The notes under the pieces are model-generated. The model was not told where the DNA came from. It ran no database searches and saw only the letters and a list, made by a program, of their open reading frames with translations. A program made the translations under genes and the position numbers. A stretch of DNA of 64,000 nt from Marinobacter antarcticus (GTDB taxonomy: Bacteria; Pseudomonadota; Gammaproteobacteria; Pseudomonadales; Oleiphilaceae): contig NZ_FRAQ01000001.1 in NCBI RefSeq assembly GCF_900142385.1, forward strand, positions 2,046,001 through 2,110,000, read 5' to 3'. Positions 36,866 through 45,724 of the stretch are shown here, in pieces; the stretch's first letter is position 1; each line of letters opens with the position of its first letter.

Positions 36866-36890
36866 CTGATCAGGAACCGACACCAGAACC

Positions 36891-37640
36891 ATGCCCATTG
36901 CCATTCTGATACTGATGCTCTGTTTACCTGTTACTGCCTGGGCAGGCTGGTTGTGGGGTGAGGACGAACCCGAGCCTATGGTTCAGGTTGTTGAGCCTTT
37001 TGTTGTCTGGCGAACCGGCCCGGCGGTGGGATATCCGGTTTTTCACACTAGCGAAAAAGGTGAATGGCTGACGCTTCTGCAGCGCAAGACCGGCTGGATG
37101 AAGGTCCGGGATGAGAAAGGCCGCGAAGGCTGGGTGGCGGTGGCTGCCATTGCACAAACCCGGGATGCAACGGGTGAAGTTGTCAATCTCAGCGTGCCGG
37201 ATCTGGAATCGTTCAGCGACAGGAATGTTGAAGTCGGGATCATGATGGGTGAGTTCGAAGGTGCCCCAGTAACCTCAGGCTACGGAGGTTACTGGTTTAC
37301 GCCCAACCTGGCAGCGGAACTGTGGGGCTCGCAAGTGCTGGGCAGCGCCTCGGAAATACTCATGGTGAACGCCAATATTGTGCATCAGCCGTTTCCTCAC
37401 TGGCGGGTTTCACCTTTTTTCACCCTTGGGGTAGGCCATATATGGGTGAATCCGAAAACAACGCTGGCGCAGCCAGAGGAACGTGATAACCCTATCGGCC
37501 ATGCCGGGTTAGGGCTTCGTGTTTATATTACCGATCGCTATTTTATCCGGGCCGAGTTCAAGGACTACAAAGTCTTTACCAGCCGAGCAACCAACGAAGA
37601 AGCGACAGAATGGAAAATCGGACTAAGTATCTTTTTCTGA
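36891..37640 (+). CDS. SH3-domain protein with outer-membrane beta-barrel
   Basis: 249 residues. The signal peptide ends near LPVTAWAGWLW. A bacterial SH3 domain (about 35-90; VVWRTGPAVGYPVFHTSEKGEW then GWMKVRDEKGREGWV) is followed by a barrel region with alternating patterns. It ends in LSIFF, and a terminal Phe is the usual signal for BAM-dependent outer-membrane insertion. It begins 26 bp after the cytochrome lipoprotein and overlaps the next barrel gene by 31 bp. The SH3 domain may bind peptidoglycan or a partner protein. Function unknown. Confidence 0.75.
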   Translation: MPIAILILMLCLPVTAWAGWLWGEDEPEPMVQVVEPFVVWRTGPAVGYPVFHTSEKGEWLTLLQRKTGWMKVRDEKGREGWVAVAAIAQTRDATGEVVNLSVPDLESFSDRNVEVGIMMGEFEGAPVTSGYGGYWFTPNLAAELWGSQVLGSASEILMVNANIVHQPFPHWRVSPFFTLGVGHIWVNPKTTLAQPEERDNPIGHAGLGLRVYITDRYFIRAEFKDYKVFTSRATNEEATEWKIGLSIFF

Positions 37641-38269
37641 CCGGGTTCTGCCTGGCACAAGTAATGGCTTTTACGCCCCAGGTGTTCGCGGCTGAAGAAG
37701 CTGAGCGCGACGACCGGCCTCTGATCGAACCGGATGTGAAGCCGGTGCCGGTTGATGAAGCGCTGATTGATACAGAGAACTTCGAGGTCGGAGCCTTTGT
37801 GGGTGTGCTCAATATTGAAGACTTTGAGTCGTCACTTGTGTACGGCGGCAAGCTCACATACCACCTGAGCGAGTCGTTCTTTTTCGAGGCCGGAATAGGC
37901 TTTGCGGAGGGTGGCGAAACCAGTTTTGAAAATCTGGCGGGCAACGTGCAAGTGCTGACCGACAGTGAGCGTGAGTATCGCTATTACAACATCAACCTGG
38001 GCTATAACGTTCTGCCCGGTCAGGCGTTTCTTACCGAGAACTACGCATTCAACACCAACTTCTATCTGATTGCCGGAGCCGGTGCCACGGACTTTGGCGG
38101 CGATACCCGTTTCACCCTCAACGCCGGAGCTGGCTATCAGATTCTACTGACAGACAGCCTTGCGATACATCTGGGTGTGCGCCAGCACTACTACCGCATT
38201 GATGTAGTAGGTGCGGAGAAGACGTCAATGAACACCGAAATCAGTTCCGGACTGTCGGTCTTTTTCTGA
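37610..38269 (+). CDS. Outer-membrane beta-barrel domain protein
   Basis: 219 residues. The signal peptide (YLFLTGFCLAQVMAFTPQVFAAEE) is followed by an acidic linker and an eight-strand-type barrel (VGAFVGVLNIEDFESSLVYGG, then YRYYNINLGYNVLPGQA and YQILLTDSLAIHLGVRQHYYR). The C-terminus is SGLSVFF, a BAM-type ending. It resembles the outer-membrane barrel domain proteins found next to AgmX and ExbB/ExbD genes in myxobacteria and gammaproteobacteria; this is recalled, not searched. It overlaps the previous barrel gene, so the two are likely coupled and perhaps partners. Confidence 0.75.
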   Translation: MENRTKYLFLTGFCLAQVMAFTPQVFAAEEAERDDRPLIEPDVKPVPVDEALIDTENFEVGAFVGVLNIEDFESSLVYGGKLTYHLSESFFFEAGIGFAEGGETSFENLAGNVQVLTDSEREYRYYNINLGYNVLPGQAFLTENYAFNTNFYLIAGAGATDFGGDTRFTLNAGAGYQILLTDSLAIHLGVRQHYYRIDVVGAEKTSMNTEISSGLSVFF

Positions 38270-38286
38270 ACACAGGAGCTTTTGAA

Positions 38287-38784
38287 ATGAAAAACCCGGT
38301 TACCACCATGGCATTAGCGATCGCTTTTTCCGGCGCTGCGCTCACGGTACAGGCGGAAGCCATTAACGTTGCGGCTCCGGATTTCACTCTGGAAAGTCGT
38401 TCCGGAGACAACATCCGGCTTGAAGATCATCGCGGCGAAGTGGTCATGCTGAACTTCTGGGCGTCATGGTGCGGGCCGTGTCGGCAGGAAATGCCCCTGA
38501 TGGACGATATCTACAGTCGTTATCAGGATCTGGGCTTTACCATTCTTGCAGTGAATGTCGACGAGAATCGTGACGAGGCTTTGCGTTTCCTGGACAAGGT
38601 GCCGGTGAGCTATCCGGTTCTGTACGACCCTGAAAGCTCGGTGAGCGAGCTTTACGAAGTGCCGGCCATGCCGACAACAGTGATGATCGATCGCGATGGC
38701 AATGCTCGTTACATTCATTATGGCTACAAGCCCGGCTACGAAACCGAATATGAAACCCAGATCAGAGAGCTGGTGCGAGAGTGA
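38287..38784 (+). CDS. TlpA-like periplasmic thioredoxin
   Basis: 165 residues of the TlpA/ResA/DsbE thioredoxin fold. The signal peptide ends near VQAEAINVAAPDF. The redox motif is WCGPC (Cys62, Cys65), and a cis-proline loop VPAMPTTVMIDRDG follows. AGGAG precedes the ATG. Such proteins reduce or hand on disulfides, often keeping heme-binding CxxC motifs reduced during cytochrome c maturation. That fits the cytochromes encoded next door. Its stop overlaps a GTG that could start the next frame, but the DUF4266 start further on is preferred. Confidence 0.88.
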   Translation: MKNPVTTMALAIAFSGAALTVQAEAINVAAPDFTLESRSGDNIRLEDHRGEVVMLNFWASWCGPCRQEMPLMDDIYSRYQDLGFTILAVNVDENRDEALRFLDKVPVSYPVLYDPESSVSELYEVPAMPTTVMIDRDGNARYIHYGYKPGYETEYETQIRELVRE

Positions 38785-38804
38785 TTACGGGGCAGGCAAG
38801 CGTT

Positions 38805-39041
38805 ATGCACAAATTAACCATTACCATGCCTTTGTTCCTGGCGCTGCTGGTGTCGGCAACTGCCGGCTGCAGCTCTGTAAAACCCTGGGTAAAACCTTAT
38901 GAGCGGGATCGTCTGGCTGATCCGATCATGAGCCTTAGCCGCCACGGCAAGGCAGATTCGTACATGCACCACGTTTATCAATCCCGGGAATCCGCCCGTG
39001 GAGCGGAAGGCGGCGCGGGAGGTGGTTGTGGATGTAACTGA
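38805..39041 (+). CDS. DUF4266-domain small lipoprotein
   Basis: 78 residues from the ATG at 38805, giving the lipoprotein signal MPLFLALLVSATAGCSSV. The body is short: VKPWVKPYERDRLADPIMSL and MHHVYQSRESARGA. The C-terminus is glycine-rich and ends GGGCGCN. DUF4266 proteins are tiny, end in this Gly/Cys tail and, as I recall, travel with DUF3570, ApbE and TlpA genes. Molecular role is unknown; the two tail cysteines suggest a redox, metal or lipid attachment site. Its stop lies inside the next gene (14-bp overlap). Confidence 0.82.
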   Translation: MHKLTITMPLFLALLVSATAGCSSVKPWVKPYERDRLADPIMSLSRHGKADSYMHHVYQSRESARGAEGGAGGGCGCN

Positions 39042-40188
39042 TCGCCGCCGGCTAGCCCGGATGCTGTGGGCTTTTCTCACAATGATGGTTTCGTGCTCGT
39101 TCGCCCAGGCTGCAACCCTGCCGGTTGATAGCGTGGATGTACTTTATCATCGTTACGATGGTGGCGGCATGGTGATCGACGGCCCTGTAGTGCTGGCGCG
39201 TAAGAGCGTCGGGCCCCAGGTATCGGTTTCGGGGCAGTATTACGTGGATATGGTCTCGGCAGCTTCTGTAGACGTATTGGCAACCGCAAGTGCCTATACC
39301 GAAGAGCGCACCGAATACACGGTTGGTGTCGATTATCTCTATGAGCGCGCGATTATGAGCCTGGGTTTCACCAACAGCTCTGAAAACGACTACGAAGCCA
39401 ATACCGTGTACTTCACCGTCAGCCAGGATTTCTTTGGTGGTATGTCCACGGTCACCCTCGGTTATGCGGGTGGTTGGGATGAGGTCGGCAAGATTGGCAA
39501 TGACAACTTCAGTGAAGACGCCGACCGCCGTAACTTTCAGTTGGGCCTTAGTCAGGTGCTTACCCGCAATATGCTCGTCGGGCTTGATCTGGAAGTGGTT
39601 ACGGATGAGGGCTTTCTGCAGAATCCATATCGCCAGAACCGTTATCTGGATCCTGACGATGCGACTTCGTTTCTCTATCAGCCGGAGCGCTATCCGGAAA
39701 CCCGAACCAGCACGTCAGTGGCTGCCCGGGCTATTTATCACCTGCCATACCGCGCCTCCATTCGCGGTGAATACCGGCATTTCAGTGACACCTGGGGCAT
39801 TAACGCACAAACCGTAGAGCTGGGCTATGTGCACGCTCTGAATGAGCGTTGGACGCTCGAAGGCTCCGTTCGCTATTACCGTCAGAGTGAGGCGGATTTC
39901 TACAGCGACCTTTTCCCCTATGAAAACTCACAGACGCATCTGGCAAGAGACAAGGAAATGAGCTCCCTTTCGGGCACGACTCTCGGGACTGGCGCAGTCT
40001 ATGAGTGGAAGCAGACCTCCTTGCCCGGCATCAAACGAGTGCAATTCAGCCTTTTGCTGGACTGGCTGAACTTTGATTATGACAACTTCCGGGATGTTAC
40101 GGCTTCGGGCAGCTATCTGCCGGGCGAAGAGCCGCTTTATTCATTCGATGCGCTGGTTACCAGGGCATCAGTGATTCTCGAATACTGA
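39028..40188 (+). CDS. DUF3570-family outer-membrane beta-barrel protein
   Basis: 386 residues from a GTG at 39028 (MDVTDRRRLARML), preceded by GGGAGG. The alternative GTG at 38998 has no such site. The signal peptide ends near SCSFAQAATLP. The rest is strongly beta-patterned with aromatic girdles (GQYYVDMVSAASVDVLATASA, YTVGVDYLYERAIMSLGF, ELGYVHALNERWTLEGSVRYY) and ends in the aromatic VILEY. DUF3570 proteins are predicted large outer-membrane barrels of unknown substrate. The overlap with DUF4266 points to tight co-expression of the pair. Confidence 0.82.
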   Translation: MDVTDRRRLARMLWAFLTMMVSCSFAQAATLPVDSVDVLYHRYDGGGMVIDGPVVLARKSVGPQVSVSGQYYVDMVSAASVDVLATASAYTEERTEYTVGVDYLYERAIMSLGFTNSSENDYEANTVYFTVSQDFFGGMSTVTLGYAGGWDEVGKIGNDNFSEDADRRNFQLGLSQVLTRNMLVGLDLEVVTDEGFLQNPYRQNRYLDPDDATSFLYQPERYPETRTSTSVAARAIYHLPYRASIRGEYRHFSDTWGINAQTVELGYVHALNERWTLEGSVRYYRQSEADFYSDLFPYENSQTHLARDKEMSSLSGTTLGTGAVYEWKQTSLPGIKRVQFSLLLDWLNFDYDNFRDVTASGSYLPGEEPLYSFDALVTRASVILEY

Positions 40189-40207
40189 GTTTGCAGGAAA
40201 CCTGACT

Positions 40208-40765
40208 ATGACGGATTCATTAAAAACCCTGTTGGCTGGGGCACTTGCAGCACTGATCCTGTTTATGAGCGCTGCGGTGCTCGCAGAGCCGGACGCGGCG
40301 CAGGAAGCTGCACAGGACAGTAAAGCCGTTGCGGAGCGCGTTGAGGATCTGAAGAAGAAAGTCATCCGCCTTAACCGGGATCTCTTCATTCTGGAAGAAG
40401 ATTTGCTGTTCCCTGCCAGCACGCAATTTGCGGTTTTCCTCAGCGTCGATTCGGGTGAATTCCTTAAGGTGGATGCGGTGAAGCTGAAGGTTGACGGCGA
40501 TATTGTTGCATCTCATCTTTATACGGATCGTCAGGTCACGGCCCTTGAGCGCGGCGGCATGCAGCGATTGTTTATCGGCAATCTGAAAACCGGTACTCAC
40601 GAGGTAACGGCTTTTGTAGAAGGTATCGGCCCGGACAACCGCGCCTACAAGCAGGCAGCAACCCTGGCTTTTGAGAAAGGCACGGAGACGGCTGCCCTGG
40701 AAATCCGCATTCAGGATCGCTCCTCGGATTATCAGCCCATGGTCTCCATTGTGGAGTGGGAGTGA
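40208..40765 (+). CDS. Small exported protein of unknown function with coiled-coil
   Basis: 185 residues. The signal peptide (TLLAGALAALILFMSAAVLAEP) is followed by a predicted coiled coil (residues about 35-65: SKAVAERVEDLKKKVIRLN). A beta-rich domain follows (FAVFLSVDSGEFLKVDAVKLK and QRLFIGNLKTGTHEVTAF). AGGA lies nine bases before the ATG. No known family is recognised. The coiled coil may form a periplasmic stalk or pair with the TPR protein that follows, whose start overlaps this stop by 4 bp (GTGA). Confidence 0.75.
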   Translation: MTDSLKTLLAGALAALILFMSAAVLAEPDAAQEAAQDSKAVAERVEDLKKKVIRLNRDLFILEEDLLFPASTQFAVFLSVDSGEFLKVDAVKLKVDGDIVASHLYTDRQVTALERGGMQRLFIGNLKTGTHEVTAFVEGIGPDNRAYKQAATLAFEKGTETAALEIRIQDRSSDYQPMVSIVEWE

Positions 40766-42762
40766 CACGACCTGTGGCATTCATCTCAAGGGTATTTCAT
40801 TCCGGGTTGACGGCGCGTTTGGCAGCTGTAGCTGTGCTCTTGCTCGGTTCGCCGGCAGTGGTCGCTGACGAAGCACCGGAGAGGGCCAAGGATCCCGTGT
40901 ATGGCTGGGTACTATACAACTACTACCTGGGCGAGTCCTTTGATGCACTGACATTGCTCGATGTGGCCCGTGAGCGTGGCGGCATCAGCGGGCACGGTGC
41001 CTATCCGGAGCTGGTCGAAGGCGGGCTTATGCTCTCCTACGGCATGACCCGCGAAGCCCGTGATCTGTTCACGCGATTGCTCGAAGAGACGAACGCCAGC
41101 GATAGCGATGACTCAGATAGCAAAAGCCCGCGCATAAAACTGTCGCCGGAAGTACGCAGTCAAGCCTGGTTTTATCTGGGTAAGGTGTTTTATCTCGAGG
41201 GTGATTACGGTCTGGCCTATGAAAACCTTCAGCGGGTTAACGCAGATGTGCTGGAAGAGAGTGATTCAGGGCTTTACGCGGAATGGCTTTATCTGAGGGC
41301 CCAGCTGGCCATGACATCCGACGCCTTTGGTGGCAAAGCGGGTGATGAAGCTCTGACTGAAAGCCTGCGTAAATGGCTGAGGCAATCTGGCCCGTGGGCA
41401 TATTACCTGAGCTACAACATGGCCATGGCCGAGATCGCCGCAGGAGATTTCACGGGCGCGCAGCAAAGCTTGCGTGCGCTCATTGCCGATATGGAAGACG
41501 AGACGCCAAAGGAAAACCGGATTTCCGAGCACCGTGCGTTGCTGGATAAAAGCCGGTTATCCCTCGCCCGGTTATATCTGAGAGACGCCCGGTTTGATGA
41601 TGCATTAACACTGCTGGGTGCCATGCCCCTGGACGGTGTGTTTTCCGATCGAGCGCTATTTGACTATGCTGTCGCGGCGGCTGGCGAGGGCCAGATGCAA
41701 CGGGCTCTGGATGCGCTTGATGCCCTGTCTCAGCGTACCCTGTTTTTAGCCTGGAGAGAGCAGGTTCCCTATGCCCGGGGTTATGTGCTCGAGCAGATGA
41801 ATCAACCCCGCAGGGCGCTAGACGCGTTTACCCAGGCTGCCGAACATTACGAAACCCGGGGTGAGGAGCTGATCACAGCACGGCAGGCACTCACCGAAGA
41901 GAATTTGATGGCGCGGTTGAACTTTCTCCGCGACAGCGATGACATTGTCACCGATGCCTACGGCCGCCTCCGGGTGACGCCCACAGATTTCGGGCTTTCA
42001 GACGTGCTGGCAACGGAACCCTTCCAGCAAGCCCTGGGGGAACTGCACGAACTCTACCGGATGCAGGCTTTGCTGATGCAGAGGGAAGAACAGCTCAGCA
42101 CTTTTGAAACCATGCTGGAAACACGACGCATACAGCGGGAGCAACGAAGCCGCGAGGCCCGCTTTGAGCTTGAACAGCAGCAGGCGGACGAGTGGGCGGA
42201 AGTACACAAATCGTTTCGTATGGAGATTGAAGCGGCCCTTGCCAGAGAAAATGCCGAATTCTTCATGACGACTGAGCAGAAAGCCCTGAAAACGCGGCTA
42301 GATAACATTGCGGCCAAGCTCGCACAGCTCCCCGATGATAAGAGTACTGCCAGCCAGCGGGAAAACTATCAGCGAATGAGAGCTTACTTCGACTGGACAG
42401 TGGCGAACGACTATGGCGTTAACCGCTGGGCCGCCCAGAAGCAGTTGCGCGAGTTGGACAGGGAAATGGAACAGTTCCGGAGTCAAAGAGCAGCCATGGA
42501 AACCCTGATGGCAGGGGACAGTGAGCATAGCGTGCTGGCCGGACGGCTTGCCCGCAACGCCGCGGAGCTTCAGGAGCTGAAAATTCAGGTACAAGGTGCA
42601 TTAGGCCAGGCACGACGCATTCTCATGGGCCGGCTGGATCAGGCCCTCCAACAACAAAACAGAGAGCTACGGCGGTACCTGTTGGCATCCCGCCATGCCC
42701 AGGCGCGGCTGGCGGATCAGCTGTTTCGGGCAGATCGGAATGCGGAGGCTGACAATGAATAA
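40762..42762 (+). CDS. TPR-repeat periplasmic protein with long coiled coil
   Basis: 666 residues from the GTG at 40762, whose bases overlap the previous stop (GTGA). The signal peptide ends near GSPAVVADEA. TPR-like helical repeats fill the first 380 residues (VYGWVLYNYYLGESFDALTLL, WFYLGKVFYLEGDYGLAYENL). A long charged coiled coil (about 420-650; EEQLSTFETMLETRRIQREQ and later LKIQVQGALGQARRIL) ends the protein. Such proteins act as scaffolds. No enzymatic motif is seen. It is part of the plus-strand run, and its stop overlaps the next gene by 8 bp. Confidence 0.78.
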   Translation: MTRPVAFISRVFHSGLTARLAAVAVLLLGSPAVVADEAPERAKDPVYGWVLYNYYLGESFDALTLLDVARERGGISGHGAYPELVEGGLMLSYGMTREARDLFTRLLEETNASDSDDSDSKSPRIKLSPEVRSQAWFYLGKVFYLEGDYGLAYENLQRVNADVLEESDSGLYAEWLYLRAQLAMTSDAFGGKAGDEALTESLRKWLRQSGPWAYYLSYNMAMAEIAAGDFTGAQQSLRALIADMEDETPKENRISEHRALLDKSRLSLARLYLRDARFDDALTLLGAMPLDGVFSDRALFDYAVAAAGEGQMQRALDALDALSQRTLFLAWREQVPYARGYVLEQMNQPRRALDAFTQAAEHYETRGEELITARQALTEENLMARLNFLRDSDDIVTDAYGRLRVTPTDFGLSDVLATEPFQQALGELHELYRMQALLMQREEQLSTFETMLETRRIQREQRSREARFELEQQQADEWAEVHKSFRMEIEAALARENAEFFMTTEQKALKTRLDNIAAKLAQLPDDKSTASQRENYQRMRAYFDWTVANDYGVNRWAAQKQLRELDREMEQFRSQRAAMETLMAGDSEHSVLAGRLARNAAELQELKIQVQGALGQARRILMGRLDQALQQQNRELRRYLLASRHAQARLADQLFRADRNAEADNE

Positions 42763-45724
42763 ATGGCCTCTTGAAAGACTCCCTCAGGGGCGGCGTTCTG
42801 CTTTGCGCATAGCGAGAGCACTTGTGCCGGTGGTTTCTGCGTTGCTGGTCACTGGGTGCCAGACGTTGTGGTGGGGGCCGGGCGACGACGAAATGCCGGC
42901 GGCCCGTCCCGGAACCCTGGCGTCTTTAAGCCCTGTAAGCACGTCACGCGCGGCAGATCTTGCCGTGGTGGAGAACAAGCGTGTTGAAACCGCAGAGGAC
43001 ACCGTTTCTCTTGAGTCAGTGATGCGCAGTTATCGGGATTTACTGCCGCTGGTAGATGACCCCGTCAAGCAGGTCACCATCCGGCACAGGCTCGCGGATC
43101 TCGAGTTCGCGCGGGCCGAACGTATAATGACAGACACCGCAGAAGACGATCTGTCCGGAGCAATTGCCGCTTATACCAACCTGTTGGCAGAATATCCTGA
43201 GCGTACAGGCAACGATCAGATTTACTATCAGCTGGCCCGAGCCTGGGGCCTGCGCGGCATGACCGGCAAGCAGCTGGAATCCCTGGACACACTGGTAACA
43301 ACCTATCCCGATTCAGATTACTGGGTAGAAGCCCAGTTCCGACGCGCGGATATCCTGTTCATCAACGGCCGCTATTCTGAAGCGGAACAGGCGTTTGATG
43401 AGGTTACCCTTGCAAGTAGCGAACAAAGCGGCGATCCATCCTTCTTGATGAACGCCCACTACATGAAGGGCTGGAGCCAGTTCAAGCAGGGAAGTTACCA
43501 GCAGGCTCTGCTCAGCTACGTCGAAGTGCTGGATCTGATTATGCCGGGTGAGCAGGCTACAGAAGCGCCGGACCAGCGTTATCAGACGCTTACTGAAGAT
43601 CTGTTCAGGGTTGTCGGTCTTTCGCTGTCCTACCTTGATGGCGCTGAGACCCTGCAAGCCCTGTTCCGGCAGACGGGCAGCCGGCCCTATGAAATTCTCG
43701 TTTACGATCGCTACAGTAAATTACTGATTGAGCGTGAACGCTACAGCGACGCTGTCGATGTGTTCGAGGCGTATATTGACGAGCATCCGGAAAGCCCCTG
43801 GGCGCCGCGTTATCACATGCGGATAATCGATACGCTGGAACTGGCTGGCTTTAATAAAGCCATTCCCGATCGCAAGGCCGAGTTCATCAAACGTTACGGC
43901 ATCTACAGTGACTACTGGCCTGAGACCGATCCCGAAACTCTGGCGTACATCGAAAACCAGCTCGAAATCCTGCTACCAGAGCTGGCCGACCGTCATTATT
44001 TACTGGCTGGCGAAGCCAAAAAGCAGAGACAGCGTGCCTCAGATCGACAGCCTGACAGCCGCGTGCAAAGTCCCGGAGCGGACGAGCACTATCGCCAGGC
44101 CGCCGCTTATTATGCCGAATTTGCAGCCACCTTCCCGGATCATCCCCGCACGCCAGAGCGCTTGTTCCTGCTGGCGGAAACCTATCTGGAGCTGCAGGAG
44201 TGGCCGGACGCCATTCAGGCATTTGAGCGCGTTGCTTATGACTTTCCGGCTGCCGGCAAGGTACAGGAACGCGCGGCAGAAGCAGGGTATGCCTCTGTTC
44301 TGGCATTCCGTGAGTACTCGCGAACCTGGATGAATGAAACAAACACCGATCTGTTCGCCTTGCAGGAAATGCAACAGCTCAATCGCCTGAGATTCGTGAA
44401 TGCCTTCCCGCAAGATTTCCGCGCTCCGGGTGTGTATTACATCGCTCTGCAGCGGGAATTTGATCAGCAGAACCTTGAAGAAGTCATTCCCATGGCCGCT
44501 CGCCTGGCCGCCTGGCAGCCGGCTGCAGACCCCGCTCTGGTTACCGAGGCGCTGCTGATGGCAGGGCATAGTCTGTTCGAGCTTGCGCGTTATGGCGAAG
44601 CCGAGCAATCCTATGGTGATGCGCTTGCTATGATGTCCCAGGAAGACGAGCGACGGCCCGGCATACAGGAAAACATGGCTGCGTCTGTATTCCGCCAGGC
44701 GGAGCAGCTGGCAGAGGCTGGCAATGTTGATGCGGCAGTCAGCGAGTATTTGCGGGTAGGGGCGGTGGCGCCTGCATCCACGCTGCACGCTAACGCGCAA
44801 TATGACGCAGCATCCCTGCTTGTAAACGCAGCGCGATGGGACGAGGCCATTGATGTGCTGAATGGCTACCGCTCTCGTTTCCCGGAGCATGAACTGGTTA
44901 ATACCGTGCCGGCAAAGCTTGCATTCGCCTATCGGGAAACCGGGCAGTGGGAGAAAGCCGGTGATGAGCTGAACCTCATGGTTGCTATGGCGACCACGCC
45001 AGAAGAGCGCCGGGAGAACCTGCAGATTGCAGCTGAACTCTACGACCAGGCCGGAAACGATGACAAGGCGATTGATGCCTGGCGTCAATACGCCAATAGC
45101 CATCCAGAGCCTGCCGCCAATTATATGGAAGCCGCTAACCGGCTGGCGGAGCTTTACGAATCCCGTGGCGACCGTGAGCGTCGTGATTTCTGGCTTAACA
45201 GGCAGATGGAGAAGGTGGATCAGAACCCGGAAGCTGCAGATGAACGCATGCGCTATCTGGCTGCGTCTGCCTCTGCCACCCTTGCTCGCGAGGCGCTGGC
45301 TTACTACGACAGTATCCGCCTGACGTTGCCGCTGAATGAGAGCATGGTCGCTAAAACAAACGCACTTGAAGATGCTGTGCAGGCCTACCAGACAACGGCG
45401 GGATACGGGCTATCGTCGTTTTCCACAGAAGCAGGCTATCAGATTGCCCATATCTACAGCCGCCTTGGTGCCGACCTGATGGACTCCGAGCGTCCGGAGG
45501 GGCTCAGTCAACTGGAACTGTCCCAGTATGAGTTGCTGTTGGAAGAACAGGCTTATCCATTCGAAGACAGCGCCATTGATATCCACGAACAGAATATCCG
45601 TCGTGCCCGCGAAGGCATCTTCGATGAGTGGGTAAAGCGCAGTTATGAGTCGTTGCGACGTTTGCTACCCGGCCGCTACAACAAACCCGAAGTCACAGCC
45701 GGAGCGGTTCATGATCTGGGATAA
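42755..45724 (+). CDS. Large TPR-repeat lipoprotein
   Basis: 989 residues from the ATG at 42755, which has GGAGG six bases upstream; the earlier in-frame ATG at 42695 lies deep in the previous gene. The lipoprotein signal is VPVVSALLVTGCQTLWW. The rest is an almost continuous TPR solenoid (YYQLARAWGLRGMTGKQLES, FLLAETYLELQEWPDAIQAF, LAFAYRETGQWEKAGDELNL). At this size it is likely a structural scaffold on a membrane, binding several partners. It overlaps the next gene by 14 bp. It has no counterpart I can name. Confidence 0.8.
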   Translation: MNKWPLERLPQGRRSALRIARALVPVVSALLVTGCQTLWWGPGDDEMPAARPGTLASLSPVSTSRAADLAVVENKRVETAEDTVSLESVMRSYRDLLPLVDDPVKQVTIRHRLADLEFARAERIMTDTAEDDLSGAIAAYTNLLAEYPERTGNDQIYYQLARAWGLRGMTGKQLESLDTLVTTYPDSDYWVEAQFRRADILFINGRYSEAEQAFDEVTLASSEQSGDPSFLMNAHYMKGWSQFKQGSYQQALLSYVEVLDLIMPGEQATEAPDQRYQTLTEDLFRVVGLSLSYLDGAETLQALFRQTGSRPYEILVYDRYSKLLIERERYSDAVDVFEAYIDEHPESPWAPRYHMRIIDTLELAGFNKAIPDRKAEFIKRYGIYSDYWPETDPETLAYIENQLEILLPELADRHYLLAGEAKKQRQRASDRQPDSRVQSPGADEHYRQAAAYYAEFAATFPDHPRTPERLFLLAETYLELQEWPDAIQAFERVAYDFPAAGKVQERAAEAGYASVLAFREYSRTWMNETNTDLFALQEMQQLNRLRFVNAFPQDFRAPGVYYIALQREFDQQNLEEVIPMAARLAAWQPAADPALVTEALLMAGHSLFELARYGEAEQSYGDALAMMSQEDERRPGIQENMAASVFRQAEQLAEAGNVDAAVSEYLRVGAVAPASTLHANAQYDAASLLVNAARWDEAIDVLNGYRSRFPEHELVNTVPAKLAFAYRETGQWEKAGDELNLMVAMATTPEERRENLQIAAELYDQAGNDDKAIDAWRQYANSHPEPAANYMEAANRLAELYESRGDRERRDFWLNRQMEKVDQNPEAADERMRYLAASASATLAREALAYYDSIRLTLPLNESMVAKTNALEDAVQAYQTTAGYGLSSFSTEAGYQIAHIYSRLGADLMDSERPEGLSQLELSQYELLLEEQAYPFEDSAIDIHEQNIRRAREGIFDEWVKRSYESLRRLLPGRYNKPEVTAGAVHDLG

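Noticed and set aside
44039..45103. 354-residue minus-strand open frame
   Set aside because: Antisense shadow of the 989-residue TPR lipoprotein, which has a clear start and a solenoid pattern.
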